From Streptomyces sp. SPB162 (GTDB taxonomy: Bacteria > Actinomycetota > Actinomycetes > Streptomycetales > Streptomycetaceae): a stretch of DNA of 64,000 bases. Positions 18,114-27,564 of this stretch are shown here, one piece after another. The notes under the pieces are model-generated. The model was given only the letters and a program-made list of their open reading frames with translations. It was not told where the DNA came from and did no database searches. The DNA lies in the NCBI RefSeq assembly GCF_029504575.1, contig NZ_JAQFII010000001.1, positions 2,082,501 to 2,146,500 on the forward strand, written 5' to 3'. The position numbers and the translations under genes are program-made. Within the stretch, counting starts at the first letter, position 1. Every line of letters starts with the position of its first letter.

Positions 18114-19174
18114 CCGCGCTCCCAGAAGCTCGGGCCGACGGGCTCGTCGAAGTCGCCGAGGGCGATGAGGTTGCCCTCCTCGTTCACGCTGATCCGCAGC
18201 TGCGGAAGGGCGTGGCCGGCGGGGCCGAAGATGACCCGGGCGCCGTCGGACAGATCGAACGTCGACTGGTGGCACGGGCACAGGACGTGGTGCGTCTGCT
18301 GCTCGTACAGGCTGATCGGGCAGCCGACGTGCGTACAGATCTTGGAGAACGCGACGATGCCCTCATGGGCCCAGTCGCGCTCCTGCTTGTCCTTGATGTC
18401 GTTCGGCTCGAGCCGGACGATCATCAGGGCGGCCTTGGCGATCTCCCTCTGGAAACGCTCCTGGTTCTCCTCCAGGCCCTCGGGCATGGCGAAGGTGAGC
18501 GAACCGACGGGAACGTCCTCGGGCCGGAGTGGCTTGTTGGTGTTCTGGTTGATCAGCACCTTGCCCTTGGACCACAGGGTGTGCCGGAGCTTGGTGCCCG
18601 GCAGCGGTCCGAGGTCGCGCAGGAGCATGACGCCGGAGAGCGGCACCAGGGCCAGCGCGCCGAACATCGTGTTGCGGACCAGCTTCCGGCGGCCGAAGCC
18701 GCTCTCCTTCGCGCCCTGCGCGAAGTCGGCCAGCACCTGGGCCTTGACCTCGGGCTCGGCCGCGATCGGGTGGCGCTCGGCGGCGTGCTCCTCGTCGGAC
18801 ATCAGCGTGCGGGCCCAGTGGACCGCGCCGGCGCCGATGCAGAAGAGGGCAAGACCCAGCGTCAGGCCGAGCGAGAAGTTCAGCGCACTGACGTGGCCGA
18901 ACGGGAAGACGTAGATGATCTTGTCGACGGGGAAGACCACGAAGCTGGCGATGAAGCCGATCGTGGACAGCATCGACAGGAGGAAGAGGAACGCGATGGC
19001 GCGTTCGGAGCTCTTCGCGGCACGCTCGTCGATGTCCTGACGGCGGTGCTCGTGGGGCGGGAGGCCGGGGTCGGCGAACGTGCTGTGTCCGCGGACGGCC
19101 AACTCATCGACCCCGTGAGCGTGTGACGGCTCACTCGGCAGGTTCTCTTCTGTCTCTGACATGTCCTGACTCAT
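18110..19174 (-). CDS. qcrA: Rieske iron-sulfur subunit of bcc complex
   Basis: Rieske [2Fe-2S] subunit (354 aa). Cluster ligands are in CTHVGCPI (near residue 283) and CPCHQSTF (near 303). As in other actinobacteria it has an extended N-terminus with three hydrophobic segments (about 60-85, 95-120 and 180-200) before the soluble Rieske domain. Both ends overlap neighbours by four bases, so translation of qcrC-qcrA-qcrB is coupled. It passes electrons from menaquinol to the dihaem cytochrome QcrC. Confidence 0.97.
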   Translation of the reverse strand: MSQDMSETEENLPSEPSHAHGVDELAVRGHSTFADPGLPPHEHRRQDIDERAAKSSERAIAFLFLLSMLSTIGFIASFVVFPVDKIIYVFPFGHVSALNFSLGLTLGLALFCIGAGAVHWARTLMSDEEHAAERHPIAAEPEVKAQVLADFAQGAKESGFGRRKLVRNTMFGALALVPLSGVMLLRDLGPLPGTKLRHTLWSKGKVLINQNTNKPLRPEDVPVGSLTFAMPEGLEENQERFQREIAKAALMIVRLEPNDIKDKQERDWAHEGIVAFSKICTHVGCPISLYEQQTHHVLCPCHQSTFDLSDGARVIFGPAGHALPQLRISVNEEGNLIALGDFDEPVGPSFWERG

Positions 19175-19983
19175 GACTTCTTGGCCTTCGTGGTCCGGGC
19201 CGCAACCCAGATGGCGACAGCGATCATGGCACCGAGGCCGAAGATCCAGGCGAACAGACCCTCCGACACCGGGCCGATGCCACCGAGTTCGAGGCCACCG
19301 GGGCTGGGGGTCTTCTCACCGTTCACCGCGTCGAGGTACGCGATGATGTCAGCCTTCGCGTCCTCCGGCATCGTGGTGTCGGGGAAGGACGGCATGCTCT
19401 GCGGGCCGGTCTGCATGGCCTCGTAGATGTGCTTGGGGTCCACGTCCTCCAGGCTGGGCGCGTACTTGCCGTTCGTCAACGCACCGCCCTTGCCCGTGAA
19501 GTTGTGGCACTGCGCGCAGTTCGTACGGAACAGCTCTCCGCCCCTGCCGGCGTCCGCGCCCTCCGGGCTGTACTGGCTCTTCTCGGGGACCGAGGGGCCC
19601 GGGCCCAGCGAGGCGATGTACGCGGCGAGCGCGTTGATCTGTTCCTGCGTGTAGATGTTCTTCTTCTTCGGGATCTGCGATCCCGGCTGCTGGGCCGGCA
19701 TACGGCCGGTGCCCACCTGGAAGTCGACGGCGGCACTGCCGACACCCACCAGGCTCGGGCCGTCGTTCTTACTTCCCTGGCCGGACGTGCCGTGGCAGCT
19801 GGAGCAGCCGACGGCGAACAGCTTCTTGCCCTCTTCGATCTGGAGGGTCTGGGCTGTGTCGTCGGCCTGCGCCTTCTGCGCCGGCGCGAACGCGGCGTAC
19901 AGCCCCCCGGTGGCCGCGAGCGCGAGAAGAAGAACGACAAGCGCCGCCAGCGGGTGGCGCCGTCGTGCGGAGAGCTTTTTCAC
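19171..19983 (-). CDS. qcrC: dihaem cytochrome c subunit of bcc complex
   Basis: Membrane-anchored cytochrome c (270 aa) with two haem-binding motifs, CSSCH near residue 60 and CAQCH near 157, each in its own cytochrome c domain. A signal-anchor lies at about 12-35 and a C-terminal hydrophobic helix (LFAWIFGLGAMIAVAIW) near 245-262. It wires the bcc complex directly to the aa3 oxidase in the supercomplex, replacing a soluble cytochrome c. Downstream of ctaE in the same orientation with an 85-base gap. Confidence 0.97.
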   Translation of the reverse strand: MKKLSARRRHPLAALVVLLLALAATGGLYAAFAPAQKAQADDTAQTLQIEEGKKLFAVGCSSCHGTSGQGSKNDGPSLVGVGSAAVDFQVGTGRMPAQQPGSQIPKKKNIYTQEQINALAAYIASLGPGPSVPEKSQYSPEGADAGRGGELFRTNCAQCHNFTGKGGALTNGKYAPSLEDVDPKHIYEAMQTGPQSMPSFPDTTMPEDAKADIIAYLDAVNGEKTPSPGGLELGGIGPVSEGLFAWIFGLGAMIAVAIWVAARTTKAKKS

Positions 19984-20068
19984 GGATTACCCCGGTCAGG
20001 ATCTCTTGTGTCGATGCTTCTGGCTGTGTCTGTCTGAGCGTCGTTCCGGCTCGGCGCCGGCCCGCCGG

Positions 20069-20689
20069 TTACTTGATCAGGTAGATCGTGGCGAAGAGGC
20101 CGATCCAGACGACATCGACGAAGTGCCAGTAGTAGGACACGACGATGGCCGCCGTGGCCTGCTCGTGGGTGAACCTCTTGGCCGCGTACGTTCTGCCGAG
20201 AACCAGCAGGAACGCGATCAGACCACCTGTCACGTGCATCCCGTGGAAGCCGGTCGTGAGGTAGAACACCGATCCGTACGGGTCGGACGACAGCGAGAGG
20301 CCGTCGTTCTTGACCAGTTCGGTGTACTCGAAGATCTGGCCACCGATGAAGATCGCGCCCATCACGAAGGTGATCGCGAACCACGCGCGGAGCTTCTTCA
20401 CGTCGCCCCGCTCGGCGGCGAAGACGCCGAGCTGGCAGGTGAGGGAGGAGAGCACGAGGATCGTCGTGTTCGTCGCCGAGAACGGAACGTTCAGCGCCGA
20501 CGCGTGTTCCTTCCAGAACTCGGCACCCGTCACCGAGCGAAGGGTGAAGTACATCGCGAAGAGGGCCGCGAAGAACATCAGCTCGGAACTCAGCCAGATG
20601 ATGGTTCCGACGCTGGTGAGGTTCGGCCGGTTGACCGACGGGTGCGCGTGCCCGGTATCTACTGCTGTTGCTGTCGCCACGTCCGACAT
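20069..20689 (-). CDS. ctaE: cytochrome c oxidase subunit III
   Basis: Subunit III of the aa3 oxidase (206 aa), a five-helix short form as in other actinobacteria. The FHGMHVTGG segment (near 150) and the [16 protein letters not shown]-terminal helix are diagnostic. It stabilises the catalytic subunit I rather than carrying redox centres. First gene of the ctaE-qcrCAB run. The divergent lone receiver gene starts about 230 bases upstream. Confidence 0.96.
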   Translation of the reverse strand: MSDVATATAVDTGHAHPSVNRPNLTSVGTIIWLSSELMFFAALFAMYFTLRSVTGAEFWKEHASALNVPFSATNTTILVLSSLTCQLGVFAAERGDVKKLRAWFAITFVMGAIFIGGQIFEYTELVKNDGLSLSSDPYGSVFYLTTGFHGMHVTGGLIAFLLVLGRTYAAKRFTHEQATAAIVVSYYWHFVDVVWIGLFATIYLIK

Positions 20690-20917
20690 TATGTCGGTCC
20701 CTTATCTCGCGCTCACTACGGGGGGTGCCATTCGGAGTGTCAAGGGCCGCAGGAGACCCGCGTGGCCTACCGGAACCGTCCCTCGAAGGAGGGATGACGG
20801 AGCATCGGACGGATCTTGTCCTCGCCCGAAGGCTCCTCGCCGGGCCCTTGACGGGAGTAGCATCCGAGCCACTTGACGACGGACTCGACGACGATTCCTC
20901 GACGATCAGGAGGCACG

Positions 20918-21325
20918 ATGCGGGCGACTGCCACGGTGCTGGTCTACAGCGACGACGCGAACACCCGGGAGCAGGTCCGGCTCGCCGTCGGACGCAGGCC
21001 GGCGCCCGACCTGCCGCCGGTCGAATTCCTGGAGTGCGCGACACTGCCGGCCGTCCTCACGGAGTTGGAGCGGGGCGGGATCGACGCCTGTGTCTTCGAC
21101 GGCGAGACGGCCCCCGCGGGGGGCATGGGAGTGTGCAGGCAGGTCAAGGACGAGATCTTCCAGGCCCCGCCGGTGCTGGTGCTGATCGGCCGGCCGCAGG
21201 ACGCGTGGCTGGCCACCTGGAGCCGCGCGGAGGCCGCGGTGACCCACCCGGTCGACCCGGTGGCACTCGCGCAGGCCCTGGCCGGGCTGCTCCGCAAGCG
21301 CCTCGCGGTGGCCGCGCCGGCGTAG
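20918..21325 (+). CDS. stand-alone receiver-like protein
   Basis: A 135-aa protein with a CheY-like fold and no output domain. The acidic pair is in YSDDAN (near 11) and a candidate phospho-aspartate in ACVFDGE (near 62), but the conserved lysine position reads HPVDP instead of KP, so phosphorylation is uncertain. The start ATG at 20918 has AGGAGG 5 bases upstream. It is the only rightward gene inside the respiratory cluster. Function unknown; a protein-interaction role is possible. Confidence 0.75.
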   Translation: MRATATVLVYSDDANTREQVRLAVGRRPAPDLPPVEFLECATLPAVLTELERGGIDACVFDGETAPAGGMGVCRQVKDEIFQAPPVLVLIGRPQDAWLATWSRAEAAVTHPVDPVALAQALAGLLRKRLAVAAPA

Positions 21326-21384
21326 CCCCCCGGCGGGGTCCGGCCCGTCACGGCACGGGGCGGTACAGCCACGGGGCGGTACAG

Positions 21385-22648
21385 CTAGGCCTCGGGACGG
21401 AGCCGGGCCGGGGCGGCGGTGTTCTGCACCGCCGCCGCGGGGCCCTTCCCGCCGCCCAGCGCGCTGCCGTTCTTCCACTGCGACCAGTTCAGGTTCCAGT
21501 CGCCGAAACCGTTGTCGAACGGGGTCATCGTCTCGCCCCCGCTGTTGACGACCTGGACGACGTCGCCCTTGCGCACCTGGTCGAAGAACCAGTGGGCGTT
21601 CTCGGTGCTCATGCCGGTGCAGCCGTGGCTGACGTTCGCGCTCCCCTGGGAGCCGACCGACCAGGGCGCCGCGTGCACGTACTCGCCGCTCCAGGTCACC
21701 CGGGTGGCCCAGTACACCGGCAGGTCGTAGGCCTCGGAACTGCCGGCCGAGATGCCGATGCTCTCACTCTGCATCCGGACGAACTCCTCCTTGCCCAGCA
21801 CGACCTTGACGCCGTTGCGGGTGGAGAAGCCGGGCTTGCCGGTGGTGATGGGTATGGTCTTGACGACGCTGCCGTTGCGCTTGAACGTCATCTCGTGGGT
21901 GCCGGAGTCCGTCACGGCCTCGACCCGGTCGCCGGTCGTGAGCGACAGCGGCTTGGAACCTCCGCCGTAGAGGCTGTTCTCTATGCGTACGCCGTCCAGG
22001 GTGCTGCGGACGTCGATCTTCGCGTGGGCGGGCCAGTAGCTCTGCGGGCGGTAGTGCAAGGTGCGGTCGTCCACCCAGTACCAGGAGCCGGCGGCGGCCT
22101 CGGGATGGGCGGTGACCTGGAGGTTCTGCTCGACCTTGGCCCGTGCGGCCGGGTCCTTGACGGGCATGCTCAGCTCGGCGGTGATGGGCTGGCCGACGCC
22201 GTAGGTGCCGGCGTCCGGGCCGAAGCTGACCCGCAGCAGTTTGTCGGCGGCCGTGGTGTCGAAGCCGACGGTCTCCCGGCCGGGGCGGGCCGCTCCCGTC
22301 CTCGGTGCTCACCCGGACCGTGTAGTGGGCTCCTGCGGCCAGCGGGGCGGTGCTGTGCCAACGTATCCCGTCCGGGGCGAGTTCACCCCGGACGTAGCGT
22401 CCTGCGGCGTCCGTGGCCGTGACGTCGGTGATCCGGTCGTTGCCCTTGACGGTGATCTCCAGGGGCTTGCTCGGGTCCACCTTGCCGCCGCCGAGGCTGT
22501 ACGAGACGTTGCCGGCCGCGTTGTAGGGAGAGGCGGCCAACGGGTCGCCCTTGTCGGCACCGCATGAGGTCAGCCCCACCGCGAGAGGGGCTACGAGAAG
22601 TGCGTATCGCATCGCCGTCCGGCGTCGGGTGAAGTGACTCATGCTCAT
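21385..22648 (-). CDS. L,D-transpeptidase lipoprotein, apparent +1 frameshift
   Basis: Exported cell-wall cross-linking enzyme (YkuD family) with an Ldt-Mt2-like layout: lipobox LTSC near residue 28, two Ig-like domains, then the catalytic domain with SHGCTGMS (His, Gly, catalytic Cys). The N-terminal part (to STEDGSG) and the rest (from about RETVGFDTT) lie in different frames, changing at about 22276-22296 in a C/G run. The span of 1264 bases is one above a multiple of three; removing one base gives about 420 aa. Start choice between ATG 22648 and 22642 is open. It builds 3-3 peptidoglycan cross-links. Confidence 0.83.
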
Positions 22649-22690
22649 AAGGTATGAAGAATCACCCGAAACGGCGCGTTGAGCGCATGC

Positions 22691-22738
22691 GAACGGGCTG
22701 GGCCCGGACACCGTGGGGTGTCCGGGCCCAGCCCGTTC
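22691..22738. terminator. very strong stem-loop terminator after ctaF
   Basis: Perfect 22-bp stem (22691-22712 with 22717-22738) with a 4-base loop. It separates ctaC-ctaD-ctaF from the L,D-transpeptidase gene, showing these are separate leftward transcripts. Confidence 0.88.
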
Positions 22739-22764
22739 CGCTGTCGGCGGTCTCCCGCCGGATC

Positions 22765-23163
22765 TCACTGCGTCTGGTTCTCACCGCGGTAGTACTCGAA
22801 CACCCAGCCGTAGAGGCCGATGAGGAGCATCGGGGCGGAGCAGTACAGCAGCCACCAGCCGAAGATCACACCGAGGAACGCCAGCGCGCCGCCGATGGCG
22901 AGCGAGAGCGGCTGCCAGCTGTGCGGGCTGAAGAAGCCCACCTCACCGGCGTCGTCCGCGACGTCCGCGTCCTCGCGGTCCTGGGCCCCGGTGTCCGCCC
23001 GACGGGCGGTGAAGGCCAGGTAGAACCCGATCATCACGCTGAGGCCGAAGGCCAGGAAGAGCGCCGTGGTGCCGGCGGGCTCCTTGGACCAGTAGCCGTA
23101 GACGATGGCCGAGGCGAGGATGAAGATCGCCAGGCCGAGGAACATCTTGCCTTGGACCCTCAC
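22765..23163 (-). CDS. ctaF: cytochrome c oxidase subunit IV, actinobacterial type
   Basis: Small membrane subunit (132 aa) specific to the actinobacterial aa3 oxidase. Four hydrophobic helices are visible ([55 protein letters not shown] and a C-terminal one). The GTG at 23163 overlaps the ctaD stop (GTGA), fixing the start; the longer frame upstream is the ctaD shadow. Confidence 0.94.
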   Translation of the reverse strand: MRVQGKMFLGLAIFILASAIVYGYWSKEPAGTTALFLAFGLSVMIGFYLAFTARRADTGAQDREDADVADDAGEVGFFSPHSWQPLSLAIGGALAFLGVIFGWWLLYCSAPMLLIGLYGWVFEYYRGENQTQ

Positions 23164-24917
23164 AGCTGCTTCCCCTTCCCTTCGTGCTCTTCGCCACCCG
23201 CGTAGAGGGCGCCGCGCTCGGAGTCGAGGTTCTGCTCCAGCTCCATCGCGGAGATCTCCGGGTGGTGCAGGTCGAACGCCGGCGACTCGGACCGGATACG
23301 CGGCAGCGTGAGGAAGTTGTGCCGCGGCGGCGGGCAGGAGGTCGCCCATTCGAGGGAACGCCCGTAGCCCCACGGGTCGTCGACCTCGATCTTCTTGCCG
23401 TACTTCGCGGTCTTCCACACGTTGTAGAAGAACGGCAGCATCGACAGGCCGAGCAGGAACGAACTGATGGTGGAGATGGTGTTCAGCGTCGTGAACCCGT
23501 CAGCCGCCAGGTAGTCCGCGTAACGGCGCGGCATGCCCTCGACGCCCAGCCAGTGCTGGATGAGGAAGGTGCCGTGGAAGCCGAAGAACAGCGTCCAGAA
23601 GGTGATCTTGCCGAGCCGCTCGTCCAGCATCTTTCCGGTGAACTTGGGCCACCAGAAGTGGAAGCCGGAGAACATCGCGAAGACGACGGTCCCGAAGATC
23701 ACGTAGTGGAAGTGCGCCACCACGAAGTACGAGTCCGAGACGTGGAAGTCCAGCGGCGGCGCCGCCAGGATCACACCGGTCAGACCACCGAAGGCGAAGG
23801 TGATCAGGAAGCCGACGGCCCACAGCATCGGGGTCTCGAAACTCAGTGACCCCTTCCACATCGTGCCGATCCAGTTGAAGAACTTCACACCGGTCGGGAC
23901 CGCGATGAGGAACGTCATGAACGAGAAGAACGGCAGCAGCACACCGCCGGTGACGTACATGTGGTGCGCCCAGACGGTGACCGACAGGCCGGCGATGGAG
24001 ATCGTCGCGCCGATCAGGCCCACGTAGCCGAACATCGGCTTGCGGCTGAAGACCGGGATCACTTCGCTGATGATGCCGAAGAACGGCAACGCGATGATGT
24101 ACACCTCCGGATGCCCGAAGAACCAGAAGAGGTGTTGCCACAGCAACGCCCCGCCGTTCGCGGCATCGAAGACGTGCGCCCCGAACTTCCGGTCGGCCTC
24201 CAGGGCGAAGAGCGCGGCGGCGAGCACCGGGAAGGCCAGCAGGACCAGGACACCGGTCAGCAGGACGTTCCAGACGAAGATCGGCATGCGGAACATCGTC
24301 ATGCCGGGCGCGCGCATGCAGATGATCGTGGTGATGAAGTTGACCGAGCCGAGGATCGTGCCGAAGCCGGAGAAGGCCAGACCCATGATCCACATGTCGG
24401 CGCCGACACCCGGGGACCGGACGGCGTCCGACAGCGGGGAGTACGCGAACCAACCGAAGTCGGCCGCACCCGCCGGCGTCAGGAAGCCGGCCACCGCGAT
24501 CAGCGAGCCGAACAGGTAGAGCCAGTAGGCGAACATGTTCAGCCGCGGGAACGCCACGTCGGGCGCACCGATCTGCAGCGGCATGATCCAGTTCGCGAAG
24601 CCCGCGAAGAGCGGCGTCGCGAACATCAGGAGCATCACGGTGCCGTGCATCGTGAACGCCTGGTTGAACTGCTCGTTCGACATGATCTGGGTGCCCGGGC
24701 GAGCCAGTTCGGCCCGCATGAGCAGCGCCATGATGCCGCCGAGGATGAAGAAGAAGAACGAGGTGATCAGGTACATCGACCCGATCGTCTTGTGGTCGGT
24801 GGTGGTGAGCCACTTGATGACCACGGCGCCGGGCTGGGCCCGCTTCACCGGCAACTCGTCCTCGTACGACGCGCCGATGGCGGCCGTGCCCTGATGGGGT
24901 TCGTTGAGAATGCTCAT
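23160..24917 (-). CDS. ctaD: cytochrome c oxidase subunit I
   Basis: Catalytic subunit of the aa3 oxidase (585 aa), carrying haem a, haem a3 and CuB and reducing oxygen to water while pumping protons. Diagnostic blocks: AFTMHGTVM (haem a ligand), [11 protein letters not shown] (CuB His and the cross-linked Tyr), [11 protein letters not shown] (CuB histidine pair) and [11 protein letters not shown] (haem a3/a ligands). It overlaps ctaC upstream (ATGA) and ctaF downstream, so the three genes form one coupled operon. The C-terminal hydrophilic tail is typical for Streptomyces. Confidence 0.97.
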   Translation of the reverse strand: MSILNEPHQGTAAIGASYEDELPVKRAQPGAVVIKWLTTTDHKTIGSMYLITSFFFFILGGIMALLMRAELARPGTQIMSNEQFNQAFTMHGTVMLLMFATPLFAGFANWIMPLQIGAPDVAFPRLNMFAYWLYLFGSLIAVAGFLTPAGAADFGWFAYSPLSDAVRSPGVGADMWIMGLAFSGFGTILGSVNFITTIICMRAPGMTMFRMPIFVWNVLLTGVLVLLAFPVLAAALFALEADRKFGAHVFDAANGGALLWQHLFWFFGHPEVYIIALPFFGIISEVIPVFSRKPMFGYVGLIGATISIAGLSVTVWAHHMYVTGGVLLPFFSFMTFLIAVPTGVKFFNWIGTMWKGSLSFETPMLWAVGFLITFAFGGLTGVILAAPPLDFHVSDSYFVVAHFHYVIFGTVVFAMFSGFHFWWPKFTGKMLDERLGKITFWTLFFGFHGTFLIQHWLGVEGMPRRYADYLAADGFTTLNTISTISSFLLGLSMLPFFYNVWKTAKYGKKIEVDDPWGYGRSLEWATSCPPPRHNFLTLPRIRSESPAFDLHHPEISAMELEQNLDSERGALYAGGEEHEGKGKQL

Positions 24918-25864
24918 GTGGTCTTGGGCTCCGCATTCTTGGCGTTGCCCGTGGTGGCAATGCCCGCCGGGAGGTAGCCGGTCTGGCCCTTCTTCGCCAG
25001 ATCCTGCAGGTGCGCCTTGTACTCGTCCGGAGAGACGACCTTCACATTGAAGAGCATCCGGGAGTGGTCCACGCCGCAAAGTTCCGCGCACTTGCCCTTG
25101 AAGGTGCCCTCCTTGCTGGGAGTCACCTCGAAGACGTTGGTGTGGCCCGGGATGACGTCCATCTTCATGAGGAACGGCACCACCCAGAACGAGTGGATGA
25201 CGTCGCGCGAGGTGAGGACGAACCGCACCGTCTCGCCCTTGGGCAGCCAGAGCGTCGGGCCGGGGTTGCCGGTGTCCTGGTTCCTGCTGGCGGGGGTGCC
25301 GAAGTCGTAGACGCCGTTGGCGCCCACGGGGAACTTCAGCTTGTCGACGGGGATCTCGGACAGCTCCTTGGGAGCCGTCGCGGGGGTCGATCCGTTGCCG
25401 CCCACGTTCTCGACGTAGTTGAACGCCCAGCTCCACTGCATGCCGACCACGTTCACCACGTGGTCGGGCTTCGCTGAGGTCGCCAGGAGCTTGTTCTCGT
25501 CACGCGCGGTGAAGTAGAAGAACACCGCGATGATGATGATCGGGACCACGGTGTACAGCGCCTCGATGGGCATGTTGTACCGGGTCTGCGAAGGAACCTC
25601 GACCTTCGTCCGGCTTCGCCGGTGGAAGATCACACTCCAGATGATCAAACCCCAGACGAGCACACCGGTCGCCAGCGCGGCGGCCCAGGAGCCCTGCCAG
25701 AGGGCCAGGATCCGGGGTGCTTGTTCCGTAGCGGGGCTGGGCATGCCAAGGCGGGGGTATTCACAACCGGTGGCGGTCACAAGGACCAGCGCCGCGGCCA
25801 GCGCCTGCGGCAGCTTCCGCCGCACCGGGCGCCGCGACGAGCGGTCGGAGCCGTTGGGACTCAC
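24914..25864 (-). CDS. ctaC: cytochrome c oxidase subunit II
   Basis: CuA-carrying subunit II (316 aa), which receives electrons from QcrC. The CuA site is in [14 protein letters not shown] (near residue 250) with an upstream His in RDVIHSFWV. The N-terminus has a signal with lipobox-like VTATGC (Cys near 34), consistent with processing and lipidation, then two hydrophobic helices. The GTG at 25864 is selected over the upstream TTG at 25969 because of GGAAGG about 9 bases before it. First gene of ctaC-ctaD-ctaF. Confidence 0.95.
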   Translation of the reverse strand: MSPNGSDRSSRRPVRRKLPQALAAALVLVTATGCEYPRLGMPSPATEQAPRILALWQGSWAAALATGVLVWGLIIWSVIFHRRSRTKVEVPSQTRYNMPIEALYTVVPIIIIAVFFYFTARDENKLLATSAKPDHVVNVVGMQWSWAFNYVENVGGNGSTPATAPKELSEIPVDKLKFPVGANGVYDFGTPASRNQDTGNPGPTLWLPKGETVRFVLTSRDVIHSFWVVPFLMKMDVIPGHTNVFEVTPSKEGTFKGKCAELCGVDHSRMLFNVKVVSPDEYKAHLQDLAKKGQTGYLPAGIATTGNAKNAEPKTT

Positions 25865-26101
25865 GTAGCGCCTTCCCGAGAGTCTCGCCCACGCGTCCGG
25901 GTGCCCGGCCGTCAGCTGGTCGGTCGGCCCTGGCGCGGGCAGGTAGGTGTGGATGTTTATGCGGACCAAACCCTACTGGACGCTATTTGGGGTCGCGCGG
26001 GGAGGGGGTCCAACGCGCCGGGGCACTTCTTGACGGGGTGGACCGCCATGCTCCGCATGCCGCCTGACGAACCGCCGGACGGCAGGCGTAGCGTGCCGGG
26101 C

Positions 26102-27499
26102 GTGTCCTACTTCGACGCGGCTTCCGCCGCTCCCCTGCACCCCGTCGCCCGCCAGGCGCTGGTAGCCGCGCTGGACGAGGGGTGGGCGGACCCGGCCCGG
26201 CTGTACCGCGAGGGACGCCGCGCCCGGCTGCTGTTGGACGCTTCCCGGGAGACCGCCGCCGAGGCGGTGGGCTGCCGACCGGACGAACTGGTTTTCACTC
26301 CTTCGGGAACCCGCGCTGTTCACACGGGCGTGTCAGGGGCGATGGCGGGCAGACGGCGGACGGGCCGTCACCTCGTGGTGTCGTCCGTCGAGCACTCGTC
26401 GGTGCTCCACGCGGCCGCGGCGTACGAAGCCACCGAGGTCGGGGTGGACCGCACGGGTCGGGTGGACGCCGCCGTGTTCGCGTCCGCGCTGCGCCCGGAC
26501 ACCGCGCTGGCCTGCCTGCAGTCCGCCAACCACGAGGTGGGCACGGTTCAGCCGGTCGGTGAGGCCGCGCTGCTGTGCCGGGAGGCCGGGGTGCCGCTGC
26601 TGGTGGACGCGGCGCAGTCGCTGGCCTGGGAACCGGTGGAGGACGGCTGGTCGCTGCTCACCGCCAGCGCCCACAAGTGGGGCGGCTCGCCCGGAGTCGG
26701 GCTGCTCGCGGTTCGCAAGGGCGTGCGCTTCGCGCCGCAGGGCCCCGCGGACGAACGGGAGTCGGGCCGCTCCCCCGGCTTCGAGAACCTGCCGGCCATC
26801 GTGGCAGCGGCGGCCTCATTGCGCGCGGTGCGCGAGGAGGCCGCGGCGGAACGGGCGCGGCTGTCGGAGCTGGTCGAGCGGATCCGCTCCCGGGTGCCGG
26901 GGCTCGTCCCCGACGTGGAGGTCGTCGGGCACCCCACGCTGCGGCTGCCGCACCTCGTGACGTTCTCCTGCCTCTACGTCGACGGGGAGGCGCTGCTCGG
27001 CGGGCTCGACCGCGCCGGTTTCTCGGTCTCCTCCGGCTCGTCCTGCACCTCCAGCACCCTGACCCCCAGCCACGTGCTGCGCGCGATGGGCGTCCTGTCG
27101 GAGGGCAACGTCCGGGTGTCGCTGCCGCCGGGCACTTCGGCGCAGGACGTCGAGCGCTTCCTCGACGTGCTGCCGGGCGTCGTCAGCTCGGTCCGCGACC
27201 AGCTCGGCGCCCCGGCCGCCCCCGCCGTCGTGGCGCGCGCCGCCGCCCCCGAGGTCGGGGACTCCCCCGACGCGCCCGCGCTGATGGTCGACTCGCTCGG
27301 GAAGCGCTGCCCGATCCCGGTCATCGAGCTCGCCAAGGTCATCGGCGACGTGCCGGTGGGCGCGGTGATCGCCGTGCTCTCCGACGACGAGGCGGCGCGG
27401 CTGGACATCCCCGCGTGGTGCCAGATGCGGGACCAGGAGTACGTCGGCGAGCGCGCGGTGGCGCGGGGCACGGCGTACCTGGTGCGCCGGAAGAGCTGA
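26102..27499 (+). CDS. cysteine desulfurase-TusA fusion protein
   Basis: PLP cysteine desulfurase (about residues 1-370) joined to a C-terminal TusA/SirA sulfur-carrier domain (about 390-465). The PLP lysine is in SAHKWGGSPG (near 192) and the persulfide cysteine in SGSSCTSSTL (near 315). The TusA motif is DSLGKRCPIPVIELAK, with its sulfur-accepting Cys near 402. The fusion would pass persulfide from desulfurase to carrier within one chain, for tRNA thiolation or other sulfur delivery; the target is unknown. Start is the GTG at 26102; a GGCAGG lies about 15 bases upstream. Divergent from ctaC. Confidence 0.88.
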   Translation: MSYFDAASAAPLHPVARQALVAALDEGWADPARLYREGRRARLLLDASRETAAEAVGCRPDELVFTPSGTRAVHTGVSGAMAGRRRTGRHLVVSSVEHSSVLHAAAAYEATEVGVDRTGRVDAAVFASALRPDTALACLQSANHEVGTVQPVGEAALLCREAGVPLLVDAAQSLAWEPVEDGWSLLTASAHKWGGSPGVGLLAVRKGVRFAPQGPADERESGRSPGFENLPAIVAAAASLRAVREEAAAERARLSELVERIRSRVPGLVPDVEVVGHPTLRLPHLVTFSCLYVDGEALLGGLDRAGFSVSSGSSCTSSTLTPSHVLRAMGVLSEGNVRVSLPPGTSAQDVERFLDVLPGVVSSVRDQLGAPAAPAVVARAAAPEVGDSPDAPALMVDSLGKRCPIPVIELAKVIGDVPVGAVIAVLSDDEAARLDIPAWCQMRDQEYVGERAVARGTAYLVRRKS

Positions 27500-27508
27500 G
27501 GGGGACGG

Positions 27509-27547
27509 CAGCGTCCCCGGGCTCGCGCGCCGAGCCCGGGGACGCTG
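27509..27547. terminator. bidirectional stem-loop terminator
   Basis: Perfect 17-bp stem (27509-27525 with 27531-27547) between the convergent stops at 27499 and 27565. Confidence 0.82.
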
Positions 27548-27564
27548 TCATGCGAAGGCGGAGG

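Noticed and set aside
16347..18914. 855-codon plus-strand open frame across qcrB and qcrA
   Set aside because: Antisense to two certain respiratory genes with no protein-like features.
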